Source: Euperipatoides rowelli (Eukaryota; Onychophora; Udeonychophora; Euonychophora; Peripatopsidae). Taken from it: a stretch of DNA of 10,496 bases. The stretch lies in the NCBI GenBank assembly GCA_003024985.2, contig PXIH01S0000898.1. One strand, 5' to 3'. Position numbers and translations under genes: made by a program. The notes beneath the pieces were generated by a model that was given only the letters and a program-made list of their open reading frames with translations, was not told the origin of the DNA and did not search any database. This document shows positions 1 to 8,113 of this stretch, piece after piece; within the stretch, counting starts at the first letter, position 1; each line of letters starts with the position of its first letter.

Positions 1-980
1 ACTGCATGACAAACTAATGGCACAAAACAATGACAAATCTTAGGCCATGCCATAGAGGGTTCACTATAATTTTATAAATGTGACATAGAATATGTTTTAT
101 ATTGGACTAATTTAATTTGTTTCTTTCTATGATAATTATTTCTTAAATTAACATCTTTAGTTAATGGACATTATTTCTAGACCTATAGTACTACACTAAC
201 CTATATTAAAAAAATTATTAACAAGCGTAATTTTAAAATCTGGATTTTTTTGTGTGTTTTCTTGGCATGTTATTTTAAAACCTGGGCATCTAAATATTTT
301 AACAACATGCCCAGCTGGACATGTAGATTTTTTAAAATTTGTCAAGTACTGAGAACTATTCAGCTCCTGACAAATAATTTATAACTATTTGGAATTCAGC
401 CAATAGAATCTAAAATGGTATTTGGTGCGCCACTAAATCCTAAAGCTATAATTTTGATTTATTTTATAAAATTTGTGCCAAGTGTCACTCAATTAACAAT
501 AACTTTATTAAAATCACCTTTTTCGTGAAAATTATTAACAAATACGGTAAACATAGAAGAATGTTTATCGAGATATTTTTTTTTTACAGCCATATAAATG
601 ACTGGAAAATTAAAAGTTTATTTCTTTTATGATGTACTGTACAATAAAAAAAAAAGTAAAGGAACCTATCTCGAACATTTCAACATATTCCTATAGAAAT
701 TTATTACTTGATTTGAGTCATTTCGATTTGAGTTGCATATTTTAGGAAGCAAATTACAACTCAAATCGAGGCTCTGGTGTAATTATATTTCAAGTGAAAT
801 TATATTACATACAGTATAACAAAAAAAAAATGTACTTAAAAATTCTAAATAACCAAATGAGTTATTCTATGAAGTGAAAGTTTTGCACATATTCACATGT
901 TACCGGGTGACAATCTAATTTCATTATTGATCAATACAAAGTTAATTAAACATTAATGATTTAGTTGGAATTCAATCTAC
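1..980. other. Non-coding sequence downstream of WBP11 exon e5 (probable intron)
   Basis: On the minus strand this follows the donor of exon e5 and should be the next intron, because the gene is incomplete here. I looked for the remaining C-terminal WBP11 exons (a basic linker and the conserved C-terminal end) and found none, so they should lie left of position 1. The stretch is AT-rich with many A and T runs. Small inverted repeats are visible: an 8-bp pair at 282-289 and 308-315, and a 12-bp perfect pair at 724-735 and 757-768, which also repeats the word gatttgagt at 710-718 and 725-733. Confidence 0.6.
724..768. repeat. Small perfect hairpin, 12-bp arms
   Basis: The arms cgatttgagttg (724-735) and caactcaaatcg (757-768) are exact reverse complements around a 21-bp loop. 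The first nine bases of the motif also occur directly repeated just before, at 710-718. This could be the remains of a small foldback element; no target duplication was seen. Confidence 0.5.
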
Positions 981-1055
981 CTGGAGGCTCATCATCATCA
1001 TCTTTCAGCCTATCTCCTGCCTTGTTGTCATCCATTACTTCTCCATCTAAGAAAG
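981..1055 (-). CDS. WBP11: WBP11 homologue, exon e5 (acidic segment)
   Basis: A 75-nt minus-strand exon. It starts after a pyrimidine-rich acceptor (cacttgtag) and ends at CCTCCAG followed by the donor GTAGAT. It takes two bases to finish a codon and leaves one base over. Joined to the single G left by exon e4 it reads A-FLDGEVMDDNKAG, then DRLKDDDDEPP, then G. The composition (acidic, ending PPG) suits the region after the proline/acidic segment of WBP11, a nuclear splicing factor. The frame runs past the donor only to LNSN and a stop, so it could also be read as a terminal exon. I prefer splicing, because WBP11 proteins continue well beyond this point and have a conserved C-terminus. This exon has little homology of its own; its assignment rests on strand, phase and position. 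Confidence 0.7.
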
Positions 1056-1384
1056 CTACAAGTGAGAAATAAAATTTCAAATTATTTATCAATTGATTAT
1101 TTAACTTACTAATAACTGAAATATTGTTAAATTTAGAATATAAATACAATAGAGTAAGGTAATGAATTTAAAAGTATTTTAAATTGTAAAGGAAATTTAA
1201 CCAGCTTATTTTAAAATAATATGCAATAACTTTGTTTTAAATTCACTTCTAATAAGAAAATTTATCAACATGGTTATAGACAAGAAATAAGTATTCCATT
1301 TTCACATACAAATTTCTAAATGAAGAATATCCAATGAAAAAAAAGCAGTAAAGGACAATTCAGTTACTTGTACATTAGCATTAA

Positions 1385-1511
1385 ATAGAATGAAAAGATA
1401 CCAGCACAACAGGCATTGCACATCAAATTAGGTTTTTATTATGTATTAAAGGTGATCAATAACACTTGATTTACTATTTTAGATATATTTCATACACATA
1501 AGTATTCTTCA
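1385..1511 (+). repeat. Interspersed repeat, copy 1 of an inverted pair
   Basis: This matches the reverse complement of about 6800-6935. Shared landmarks in order are agcacaacaggcattg, acatcaaatta, attatgtatt, aaaggtgatcaataa and tactattttagatatatttc followed by atacacata. The copies are roughly 90% alike apart from two short gaps. A weaker match (aatgaaaaaaaa) may extend the left end to about 1330. Similarity stops around the N at 1512. No open frame or clear terminal motif is visible, so the family is unknown. Confidence 0.75.
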
Positions 1512-2043
1512 NTATATATTCTTTTAGATGAATTTGTTGTAATCTTATTGAAAAACATATACCATCCTAGGAATATTTTTAACTATTCTTTAATTAAAAA
1601 ATAAAACAACCTGATTTTATTCCAGTTTAAAAATCAATTTATTCCGTTGTCATTTTTTAACCCAATTTATAAATTATAAGTACCGGTAATTAGCAAAATT
1701 GCAAAACATTATTTCTTTTGGAATTGTTGAGATTAGATGTTTTCTGTTTTTCAAAATCTATTGTTAATAAAAGTCCAGATTTAAAAAAAAAAAAAAAAAG
1801 CCTAATGTTAGCTAGAACTTCAGCTAATGTCTATTGTCTGAAAAAACAAAACACCTTATAATCAATTAAGATTTCTCTCATCATTTTAAATCCTGGCTGG
1901 CTGCCTAACGTCTGAGTTTTGTTTTTCAATTAGCAAATATTATTTGTTTATGATAGAAATTCTAGCAGAGACCGACTAATGTAATTAAGCGTCAATCTTT
2001 TATTTTCCAATTTACTTGTTAATGACTGTAGATAAAATACAGC

Positions 2044-2153
2044 GGTTCCAGCACAGTCATGCACAGTAGATCACTTTTGACACTTCCTGTCTAGGTTCCA
2101 GCACAGTCATGCTCACTGCTCAGTAGGTGACAGCGGTTCCAGCACAGTCATGC
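2044..2153 (+). repeat. Three irregularly spaced copies of a 19-bp motif
   Basis: The word ggttccagcacagtcatgc occurs exactly at 2044-2062, 2094-2112 and 2135-2153, start-to-start spacing 50 and 41 bp. Copies 1 and 3 share the longer lead-in acagcggttcc, and cagtag follows each copy after a short variable gap. The block is clearly richer in G+C than its surroundings. It looks like a degenerate tandem array or the subterminal repeats of a transposon. The unequal spacing, the short units and the eukaryotic setting do not suit a CRISPR array. Confidence 0.8.
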
Positions 2154-2586
2154 TCAGTAGGCATAGTGATTTCAGCACACATTACCCATAATTCAAGATG
2201 GTGGTCCACATGTCCCATAATTTTTTTTTCAAAAAATTGAAAATTTTAAATTTTTTCAGATTTTATTATAAATTGAGATTTGTTATGTCTTAGTAGTGTA
2301 AAATATGAATATGAAATTATAAGATTGTTTTTTAAAAGGACGGAAGCTAGAGGGCCTCAAAAATAAAAAATTTTAATAGTGATCCAATCCACTTCAAATT
2401 TTATAGGCATGTTAAGATAGATATGTAAACGTTATTAATAGTGTAATATTTGAAAATTACCCCTCAGCCATAACGGCCGTAAAAATATTCATTTTAATGT
2501 ATATTATTGATTATTTACCGAGACAATAATTGAAAAAAATATAGTGTTATTTATTTTGCAGTAAGAATACAGAGGAAAGTTTTGAG

Positions 2587-2891
2587 CAGTGCTTCCCAAT
2601 TAAATTTGGCCACGGAAATCTTTCAAACGCATTTAAAATATGATGAACCCCAAACGTAAGCTTCGGCCACAATATGGCTCCACTAGCACTTGTTCAAGTT
2701 CTCGTGCACTGCCCCAGAATGTTTTCTATGTGTTGTTTTAGCTTCCTGTACTTATAAGCCATCAATCTTTAAATAGTTTTTTTATTCCTTTTTTTTTAAT
2801 ATTCAAATATTATAATTTAACTTTCTCGTGGAACCCTAATGTTTACCTCATGGACCCCAGCATTCCACGGAACATTATTTAGGAAACAATG
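2587..2891. mobile_element. Non-autonomous hAT-like element, about 305 bp
   Basis: The left end reads cagtgcttcccaa and the right end, reverse-complemented, reads cattgtttcctaa, so imperfect terminal inverted repeats of the CAnTGnTTCC type are present. Both ends carry a subterminal ccacggaa or its complement. The 8 bp outside each end are gttttgag (2579-2586) and gtttagac (2892-2899), alike at 6 of 8 positions, which fits an old 8-bp hAT target duplication. There is no transposase coding capacity. It lies in the non-coding stretch between e3 and e5. Confidence 0.65.
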
Positions 2892-3185
2892 GTTTAGACC
2901 AAAGTCAAAGACAGATTGCAGTTGAATTTATGAGGTCTTTATAACACAAAATGAAAAAAAAAAACATATTTATATTTTATCATGTAAAGGATGTAACTGA
3001 TAGTTTATATACTGTATTTAAAACATTAGAATACCAAACAGATTTCATTATTTATCGAATGGTCAAAAACTTTAGGTTACTTGGGCTATTCCATTATTAT
3101 GTGCAGGGGAGAGGTTACACATTATAGTATCAATACAATACAACTTTTTGAAAATGTAGGAAATTAATTTTCCTAAATCATATTC

Positions 3186-3252
3186 ATTATTCTAAAAATA
3201 TAGTATAGTCTAGACTAGCTAATTACTTATATTATTCTAAAATTATAGTATA
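3186..3252 (+). repeat. 22-bp direct repeat, period 45 bp
   Basis: The segment attattctaaaaatatagta plus ta (3186-3207) recurs at 3231-3252 with one substitution. Between the copies lies the short palindrome tctaga within agtctagact. This is probably a local duplication in intron sequence. Confidence 0.6.
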
Positions 3253-3396
3253 AAATATATGTATTAAACTAAATAATATAATTGGATTGAATTTTGAAGA
3301 ATATAGAAGTCTTGTTAATATAACATTATATTGGTGTAAGTTGATGTATTAAATTTAACTTTGTATTTCACAAAATGCTGACTAAATAATATTTAC

Positions 3397-3508
3397 CTGT
3401 ATGCAGATGTTTTTTTAAGAATAGACTGTGGCTGGATAAGCACCTGAGGTGCAACTATCGGAGGAATAGGAAGAGGAATATCACTTGGTAATGGAATCAA
3501 TGATGGAA
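3397..3508 (-). CDS. WBP11: WBP11 homologue, exon e3 (IPLP and SILKKTSAY segment)
   Basis: A 112-nt minus-strand exon with acceptor catgttaag and donor CATACAG then GTAAAT. Two bases complete the codon opened by exon e2 (G+TT = V), 36 codons follow, and two bases (AG) are left over. It reads PSLIPLPSDIPLPIPPIVAP then QVLIQPQSILKKTSAY. The IPLP motifs and the SILKKTSAY string match the corresponding part of animal WBP11, where this segment precedes the main proline-rich motif. WBP11 is a nuclear protein of the splicing machinery. The leftover AG must be completed by one base, which exon e4 at 7607-7782 supplies (AG+T = S). Exon e5, the next one on this strand, would shift the frame and meet a stop within about ten codons. 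Confidence 0.88.
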
Positions 3509-3605
3509 CTTAACATGAAAAAAATAATAATAATTTAGAAATAATTTGACATTGAAAAACATATTCAGAATAGTATTATAAAAATTATCCATTCACAAAA
3601 TTCAC

Positions 3606-3680
3606 CTGTAAGTGATAACTGGGGTATAGCAGGCAAAGGTATTTCATCAATGTGAACATGTTGTGCATTACGAACAGATT
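3606..3680 (-). CDS. WBP11: WBP11 homologue, exon e2 (RNAQHV and IPLP segment)
   Basis: A 75-nt minus-strand exon between acceptor atttttag and donor CTTACAG then GTGAAT. Two bases (AA) complete the codon begun by exon e1 (G+AA = E), 24 codons follow, and one G remains for exon e3. It reads E-SVRNAQHVHIDEIPLPAIP then QLSLT. The RNAQHV...IPLP pattern is the best-conserved piece seen and corresponds to the end of the N-terminal Wbp11 homology region of the animal protein. The intron to e3 is only 97 bp (3509-3605), the only short intron here. Phase, strand and homology all agree with e1 before it and e3 after it. Confidence 0.9.
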
Positions 3681-3783
3681 CTAAAAATAAAATGAAGAAA
3701 ATTTAAAGAAAATATATTAAAAATGTACAGTATTACAAAATTCTTATATAAACTGCATATATAATATATAAAGTACATATAGA

Positions 3784-4051
3784 CAGGGCCTTTCAGAGAA
3801 ATTTGAGGCCCGGGGCAAATGAAATTTTCGAGGCCCTTGAAAATTAAAAAATGTAATTTTGATAAGCTTTTTTTTTTGGTTGTATGGATGTTTTGTTGAC
3901 AAAGTTGCTTGTAGAAATTTTGATAAGCTTTTTTTTTGGGAACTGTGGACGTTTGATTAAACATTAATTGGTGGTTCCAGCAGATTGAGGCGCCTAAAAT
4001 TTTTAGGCTCTGGGACTAGTCCCTCTTGCCCCCCCCCCCCCATAGACCCTG
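3784..4051. mobile_element. hAT-type MITE, 268 bp, with perfect 8-bp target duplication
   Basis: The ends read CAGGGCCTTT and, reverse-complemented from the right, CAGGGTCTAT: terminal inverted repeats of the CAGGG type usual for hAT transposons. The identical octamer catataga lies directly outside both ends (3776-3783 and 4052-4059), a textbook hAT target duplication. Inside are a C run near the right end (4029-4041) and two copies of aattttgataagctt about 61 bp apart (3855 and 3916) from an internal duplication. There is no transposase. The exact duplication suggests a fairly recent insertion. Confidence 0.9.
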
Positions 4052-4844
4052 CATATAGATATAGGTAGCGTTCAATTTTAACTGAAGTCCGAGACTACTA
4101 AATTTATTTAGGGACTCATAACTTTGCTTGTCTTGTAGCCCCAAGGACTAACTTATTTCACTGGATCTTTTTTTTTAATTTATGAGGATTAAAATATACA
4201 TTTCAGAGAAATAAAAATTTTCTGTAGCTTTATAAAATAATTTACTAAATGGAATTAAAATATATCAGAATAGACTAACCAATTTCTATATTATTACAAT
4301 AAGCACAATTCTGATATGTGGAAAAAAAAGAGTCGGTCAAGACAATAGAAAAATGTAATATACAGTATATTTTTTGTTTTGATCAATATTTATGTAGGTC
4401 TACTGTATATTAATTTTTTATGTAAAGCAATTTGTTCGGGTATATTTTTTAAATAATGTAAATATAGAGTATATTCAGATTATCGTTATTAGAATCTTTC
4501 CACAGTTTCTTGATATTCCCATGTGCTGGTTTTCGAAATTTTTACACATTTGAAACATAGAATAGCAAAATGAAATCAAAAATTCAGGCTCCCTTTAATT
4601 ATCCTGTTTTTTTTTTTTAAATATTAGATTGACTCAGTTTAGCAATAGTTTAGCAACAGCTGTTTTGTTTTATGTAACTTATAGAATACAGCCGATTTGA
4701 GAATACATTACTTTAGAGCTGTTGTAATAAATAAATAATCGCCATTTTCTAGCTGTTTTTTTTTTGTGTGGCAGAAGCATGTAAAAAATGTGGATTTATT
4801 ACGTTGATAGATCGCGAGGTTAATAACCTTGGATAGATAACAAA

Positions 4845-4951
4845 TAGGATTACCAAATGTCCTCTTTCCCCCAAACATGTCCTCTTTTTTAGTAATAAAA
4901 AATCCAAGAAGAGGGGGTTTAAAAAAATATTAGAATTGTCCAGGTTTTTCA
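4845..4951. mobile_element. Fragment resembling a dispersed DNA-transposon terminus
   Basis: It begins taggattaccaaatgtcctc and contains atgtcctcttt twice, at 4857-4867 and 4877-4887, followed by a G-rich stretch and ttgtccaggttttt. This resembles a recurring repeat pattern in animal genomes whose end reads TAGGGTTACCA and then GTCCTCTTTT; that resemblance is from memory. I see no matching opposite end or target duplication, so it is probably truncated and the family is not assigned. Confidence 0.4.
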
Positions 4952-6448
4952 ATAACTTTATAGAAATATTTAATTTTGAATAAATAAAGACATTATTATC
5001 GTGTATTTATAATCATATCTAAGAACAAAATACCATAAATTATAAATCTCCTTTAGTTGTAAATAATTCACCTATATTGCGGCTAAAAGTAAAAAGCTAA
5101 AGCAGGTAAATAACACCTTCCTTGCTTTCTATTTTTAGCACTAAAACAAAGTGAGATTTATTGATTTTTTTTTCTATCTTTAAATCTACCCAAGATGTGT
5201 AGAACATAAACTGTAGCTGACGTGAAATCATTTATGATACAATAATAATAGAGATTGAGATTTACAGTATTTAAAATAATTACATTAAATTATTTATTTT
5301 ATTTTTAAATAAAAGCCTATCTGTGGTTCTTATCACATTGTCATTTATTCATCGAGACTAAATCATATTCAACGAGCATCATTGCCTCTATCATTAAGCT
5401 AGTTAATAATTAAAAAACATTTTCATTCCCAAGAGTGTAATTATTTCATTAAAAGTAATTTATCTGGCGGAGAAGAAAATGTTCAAGATCTATCTGTTGA
5501 CTGTAACACCACTTATTAAACCCATTCGTTTATCATATAAGCTGCTTATAAGACGTAAAACAGTAAAACTAAACATATTCAACTACAAAATAAAATTTCT
5601 GTCATAAGATCCACAATTTTCACTTAGTAGACTGAGAACAAAATATTAAAATTGCATAATTCCTGTGAAAAAGCTATCTTTTTAAATAAAAATGTACTGT
5701 ATTTGTAATATTTTCTTTAAAAAAAATAACTGATTCAAAATCTGTCATTTTTTTTAAAAATAACAATTAATTGACATGTTTCAATTACAATACAAAGAGG
5801 CATAATCCATATTTAATGAATATGTTTTTTTTCTTCAAGACAGAACAGATTTTTTGATGAGAAATTATCATGACACTCTGGCTTTATTATTCTAACAAAA
5901 TTTCCATTTTCCTTTTATTTTTTTATTTTTTTTGGGGAAAAAAATTAATTCAACAAATATATTTTTAACTGAATTCAGTGCTTTTGGCTTAAGTTTTACT
6001 CATTAGAGTGTTTTAGTTTTTTTTTCAAAAGACCAGTGGATTATTATTTGCTTATGATACTGTACATAATGAGTTAAAATAAACTTTATATTGGTGGATT
6101 CAGTCAGAAACCTAAGAAAGGAGAAAAAAATGACATTTCTAAAATGATTTTTAACACTCAAAATTAATAAATTACGGTATATTAAAAAACATCAAAAACA
6201 AAGTTGGAAAAGATTACATATTGTACACCATCTCCCTTCCCATCCCCTCAATAAGGTTTTGATTAAATCAATGTTATAACATAATATTAATTGATCTAAA
6301 TTTAATAAATTCAAATAATACAAAATTGGGCCCACTAGACAATTGCCTGATGTGTCCAAGTGATATGATATTCAGTTTTCTAATGTTTGTTTATCATTTT
6401 CTTATTGTAACCAAGATACTAAACTAATATTAATAATAAAACACTCAC

Positions 6449-6498
6449 CAAAATAATAAATAAGAGCTCCTCTTTTCTTTTCATAGTCTGTCTCCATT
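6449..6498 (-). CDS. WBP11: WBP11 homologue, exon e1 (end of the N-terminal Wbp11 region)
   Basis: A 50-nt minus-strand exon after a strong pyrimidine tract (gttttttttatccatctgtag), ending TATTTTG then GTGAGT. One A completes a codon, 16 codons follow (METDYEKKRGALIYYF), and a single G is joined to e2. The pattern E-x-[DE]-Y-E-x-K-R-x-x-L-x-x-Y-F followed by RNAQHV is that of animal WBP11 near the end of its charged N-terminal domain. The ATG is internal: the family has about 100 more residues before this point, including the start, and none of them are found in the window. The exon requires a preceding exon that ends with two spare bases; e4, its upstream neighbour on this strand, ends with one and does not fit. 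Confidence 0.85.
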
Positions 6499-6527
6499 CT
6501 ACAGATGGATAAAAAAAACAAATCATN

Positions 6528-6614
6528 TTCCACAAGTTAGATTAATTTGAGGCTTCAATCATTTTACAAATTCTTTTTCAGCTATGAAGCCTCAAATTAA
6601 TCGAACCTGTGGAA
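6528..6614. repeat. Compact foldback element, 30-bp arms
   Basis: Arms 6528-6557 and 6585-6614 are reverse complements at 28 of 30 positions, sharing the core gattaatttgaggcttca or its complement, around a 27-bp loop. The left arm starts directly after the N at 6527 and lies about 30 bp from the acceptor of exon e1. It could be a very short MITE or a hairpin that disturbed sequencing. No target duplication could be defined. Confidence 0.8.
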
Positions 6615-6799
6615 AAATACTACTTAAATAAGTTTGGATGGTAGGTACTATTTTAAAAAAAAATTATTATCTAAAGATATACAGTATATTTGTTTTATAT
6701 GTTTTTGTATATATAATTTAAATATTTTATTTTGATTTATATTGGATATACAATATTTATATTATTTACAGTATATTGAACTCATATTTTTGTAGTGAT

Positions 6800-6935
6800 T
6801 TTTTGAAGTATATGTGTATGAAATATATCTAAAATAGTAACTCAAGTATTATTGATCACCTTTAATGATATCAATACATAATTTTAAAAAAACTAATTTG
6901 ATGTACAATGCCTGTTGTGCTGTTAACCTTTTCAT
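6800..6935 (-). repeat. Interspersed repeat, copy 2 of an inverted pair
   Basis: Reverse-complemented, this matches 1385-1511: agcacaacaggcattg, acatcaaatta, then an extra few bases, attatgtatt, a 7-bp insertion, aaaggtgatcaataa and tactattttagatatatttc. Similarity is roughly 90% outside the two gaps, and weaker matching may continue to about 6990. The two copies lie in opposite orientation about 5.3 kb apart and flank exons e1, e2 and e3. Confidence 0.75.
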
Positions 6936-7606
6936 CTCATAAAATTGCACATGCCTTATTCGTGAAGTTTTTTTTTCATTAAATAGAATATTGAGAATTA
7001 TCAAAATACTGTACTAAAAATAAATATCAGTTTAATTCAGACCCAGATGAATACCTCAATGGAATACTGTATTAAAGAAAATTTATTTTTTGTAATCTAT
7101 TGTTCCTATTTAATTGAATATCTAAATGAATAATATTTATACAATTTTAATTATTTAAGGAAAATCATAAAATAGTATGTCTAAGCTAATATTGAACATT
7201 TTACAATAAAATTGCGGAGTTGGCAAATATGCATAAAAATAAACGCCAAGATGCTTCTCCTATAAAGCAAAAGTAATTGTTTATTTGAAGGGAAGTTCAT
7301 TTCTTAAAAACTAAAGTGTTTGGCACTAGCTTAATGACACAATCAGAGATTTTACAATATTGCAGGTGCTAACAATTTATTTTTTTGACAGGTGAACATT
7401 TTTTGATAGTGAATAAGTGAATGAAACAGTACCATTCAATTATGCATTTCCTTACAACTTATTATGTCCTCTCGCCAAGGTTTAAATTTTCCTTAATTCA
7501 GGCCTAACAGGTGTTAATTTTACCTGTTATACAATAGTTTCCAGAAGAAATAAAATAAGAAACTTTAATAACCAAATGTTTTACTTAATTTAACTATTTT
7601 AAGTAC

Positions 7607-7782
7607 CGTGTTCAGGATCATAAGCCTCCTCTTCTTCATCATCTTCCTCATCATCATCATCTTCTTCTTCATTTTCTTCATCTTCGTCATCATCACTGAA
7701 AGCAGGTGGTGGACCAGGTGGAGGTCCTGGTGTTTTTTTAACTTTGGGTGGAGACTTGGGAGCAGGAAGCGCAACAGTTACA
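7607..7782 (-). CDS. WBP11: WBP11 homologue, exon e4 (PGPPPGPPP and acidic tract), out of order
   Basis: A 176-nt minus-strand exon with acceptor tcgacttttag and donor CACG then GTACTT. One base (T) completes a codon, 58 codons follow, and one G is left. Residues 1-17 are VTVALPAPKSPPKVKKT, residues 18-26 PGPPPGPPP, residues 30-52 an acidic tract in which 22 of 23 residues are D or E, then AYDPEH. In animal WBP11 the PGPPPGPPP motif follows SILKKTSAY and is of the kind bound by the WW domain of PQBP1. Here it lies upstream of e1 on the coding strand. Its start phase fits the end of e3 (AG+T = S) and its end phase fits e5 (G+CT = A), but its end does not fit e1. The acidic GAT/GAA run gives a long pyrimidine tract on the plus strand, whose overlapping open frame is not a gene. 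Confidence 0.88.
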
Positions 7783-8071
7783 CTAAAAGTCGAAAAATAA
7801 AAAAATATATACTGTATATCGTTTAATTAAATACAAAAGGTTTTAAAACTTTTTATTTTTTATATTAAAAATAAAATTTTCCTTTACAAAATATAAAATG
7901 TTAAATATTTTATTAATGATAGGTTATACTATATGTGATGGGTATGGTTTTAAAAATAAAATTTTCCTTTAAAAAAAGTATTTAGACTATTATCCTCCAA
8001 AATCTAAATATAATATGGAAGTGCAAATTTGTGTGAAAAGATCAAAATGATTACAACTTGAATTCAATTGT

Positions 8072-8113
8072 GTCTAGAACAGGGCTTGACATGTTGTTTT
8101 TATTGTTCTAGAC
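8072..8113. repeat. Hairpin with 10-bp perfect arms
   Basis: Arms gtctagaaca (8072-8081) and tgttctagac (8104-8113) are exact reverse complements around a 22-bp loop. The loop side starts cagggcttgac, reminiscent of a hAT end, and both arms contain TCTAGA. It might be a hAT footprint or a chance palindrome. The evidence is thin. Confidence 0.45.

Larger units (their letters stand above)
1056..3396. other. Non-coding stretch between exons e3 and e5
   Basis: Probable intron sequence of the minus-strand WBP11 gene. The proline/acidic exon e4 should lie here by homology and phase, but no GAT/GAA-rich tract or PGPPPGPPP coding is present on either strand. The stretch holds one copy of an inverted repeat pair (about 1385-1511), an ambiguous base at 1512, a 17-bp A run at 1783-1799, a triplicated 19-bp motif (2044-2153), a hAT-like element (2587-2891) and a 22-bp direct repeat (3186-3252). 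No coding exon was recognised. Confidence 0.65.
3681..6448 (-). other. WBP11: Long intron between WBP11 exons e1 and e2
   Basis: It is bounded on the minus strand by the donor G|GTGAGT of e1 (6447-6448 is the GT) and the acceptor tttttag of e2. About 2.77 kb of AT-rich sequence holds a 268-bp hAT MITE (3784-4051) and a transposon-like fragment (about 4845-4951). The remainder (4060-4840 and 4960-6448) shows only homopolymer runs and several copies of TACTGTA/TACAGTA. The open frames across the MITE and the second fragment have no homology or start context and are not taken as genes. Confidence 0.8.
6499..7606. other. Non-coding stretch between e1 and the displaced exon e4
   Basis: No WBP11 N-terminal exon or other coding sequence was recognised on either strand. 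It contains a single ambiguous base (6527), a compact foldback (6528-6614) and the second copy of the inverted repeat pair (about 6800-6935). Because exon phases across it are incompatible, it is probably not one natural intron. Confidence 0.6.

Noticed and set aside
961-1149. Open frame on the minus strand running through exon e5 and beyond both ends as one small protein
   Set aside because: Its first part is AT-rich intron translation rich in N, L and S, and a good acceptor and donor bound only the 981-1055 part.
2044-2153. CRISPR-like array
   Set aside because: Only three units of 19 bp with unequal spacing, in an animal genome and without cas genes.
981-3508. Direct splicing of exon e3 (3397-3508) to exon e5 (981-1055)
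   Set aside because: e3 leaves two bases and e5 starts with two bases of a codon; the join shifts the frame and reaches a stop after about ten codons.
3668-3964. Minus-strand open frame of 98 codons
   Set aside because: It reads across the hAT MITE and intron, is low-complexity at its end, and overlaps exon e2 in another frame.
4749-4952. Minus-strand open frame of 67 codons
   Set aside because: It crosses a transposon-like fragment, has no homology I recognise, and has no splice or start context.
1385-6935. Simple inversion between the inverted repeats as the cause of the exon disorder
   Set aside because: An inversion would put e1, e2 and e3 on the plus strand; all exons are on the minus strand, so a block exchange or transposition is needed.
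7608-7826. Plus-strand open frame rich in F, I and L opposite exon e4, and the other minus frame rich in M and K
   Set aside because: Both are shadows of the GAT/GAA acidic codons; only the frame with VTVALPAPKS...PGPPPGPPP has family similarity and matching splice phases.
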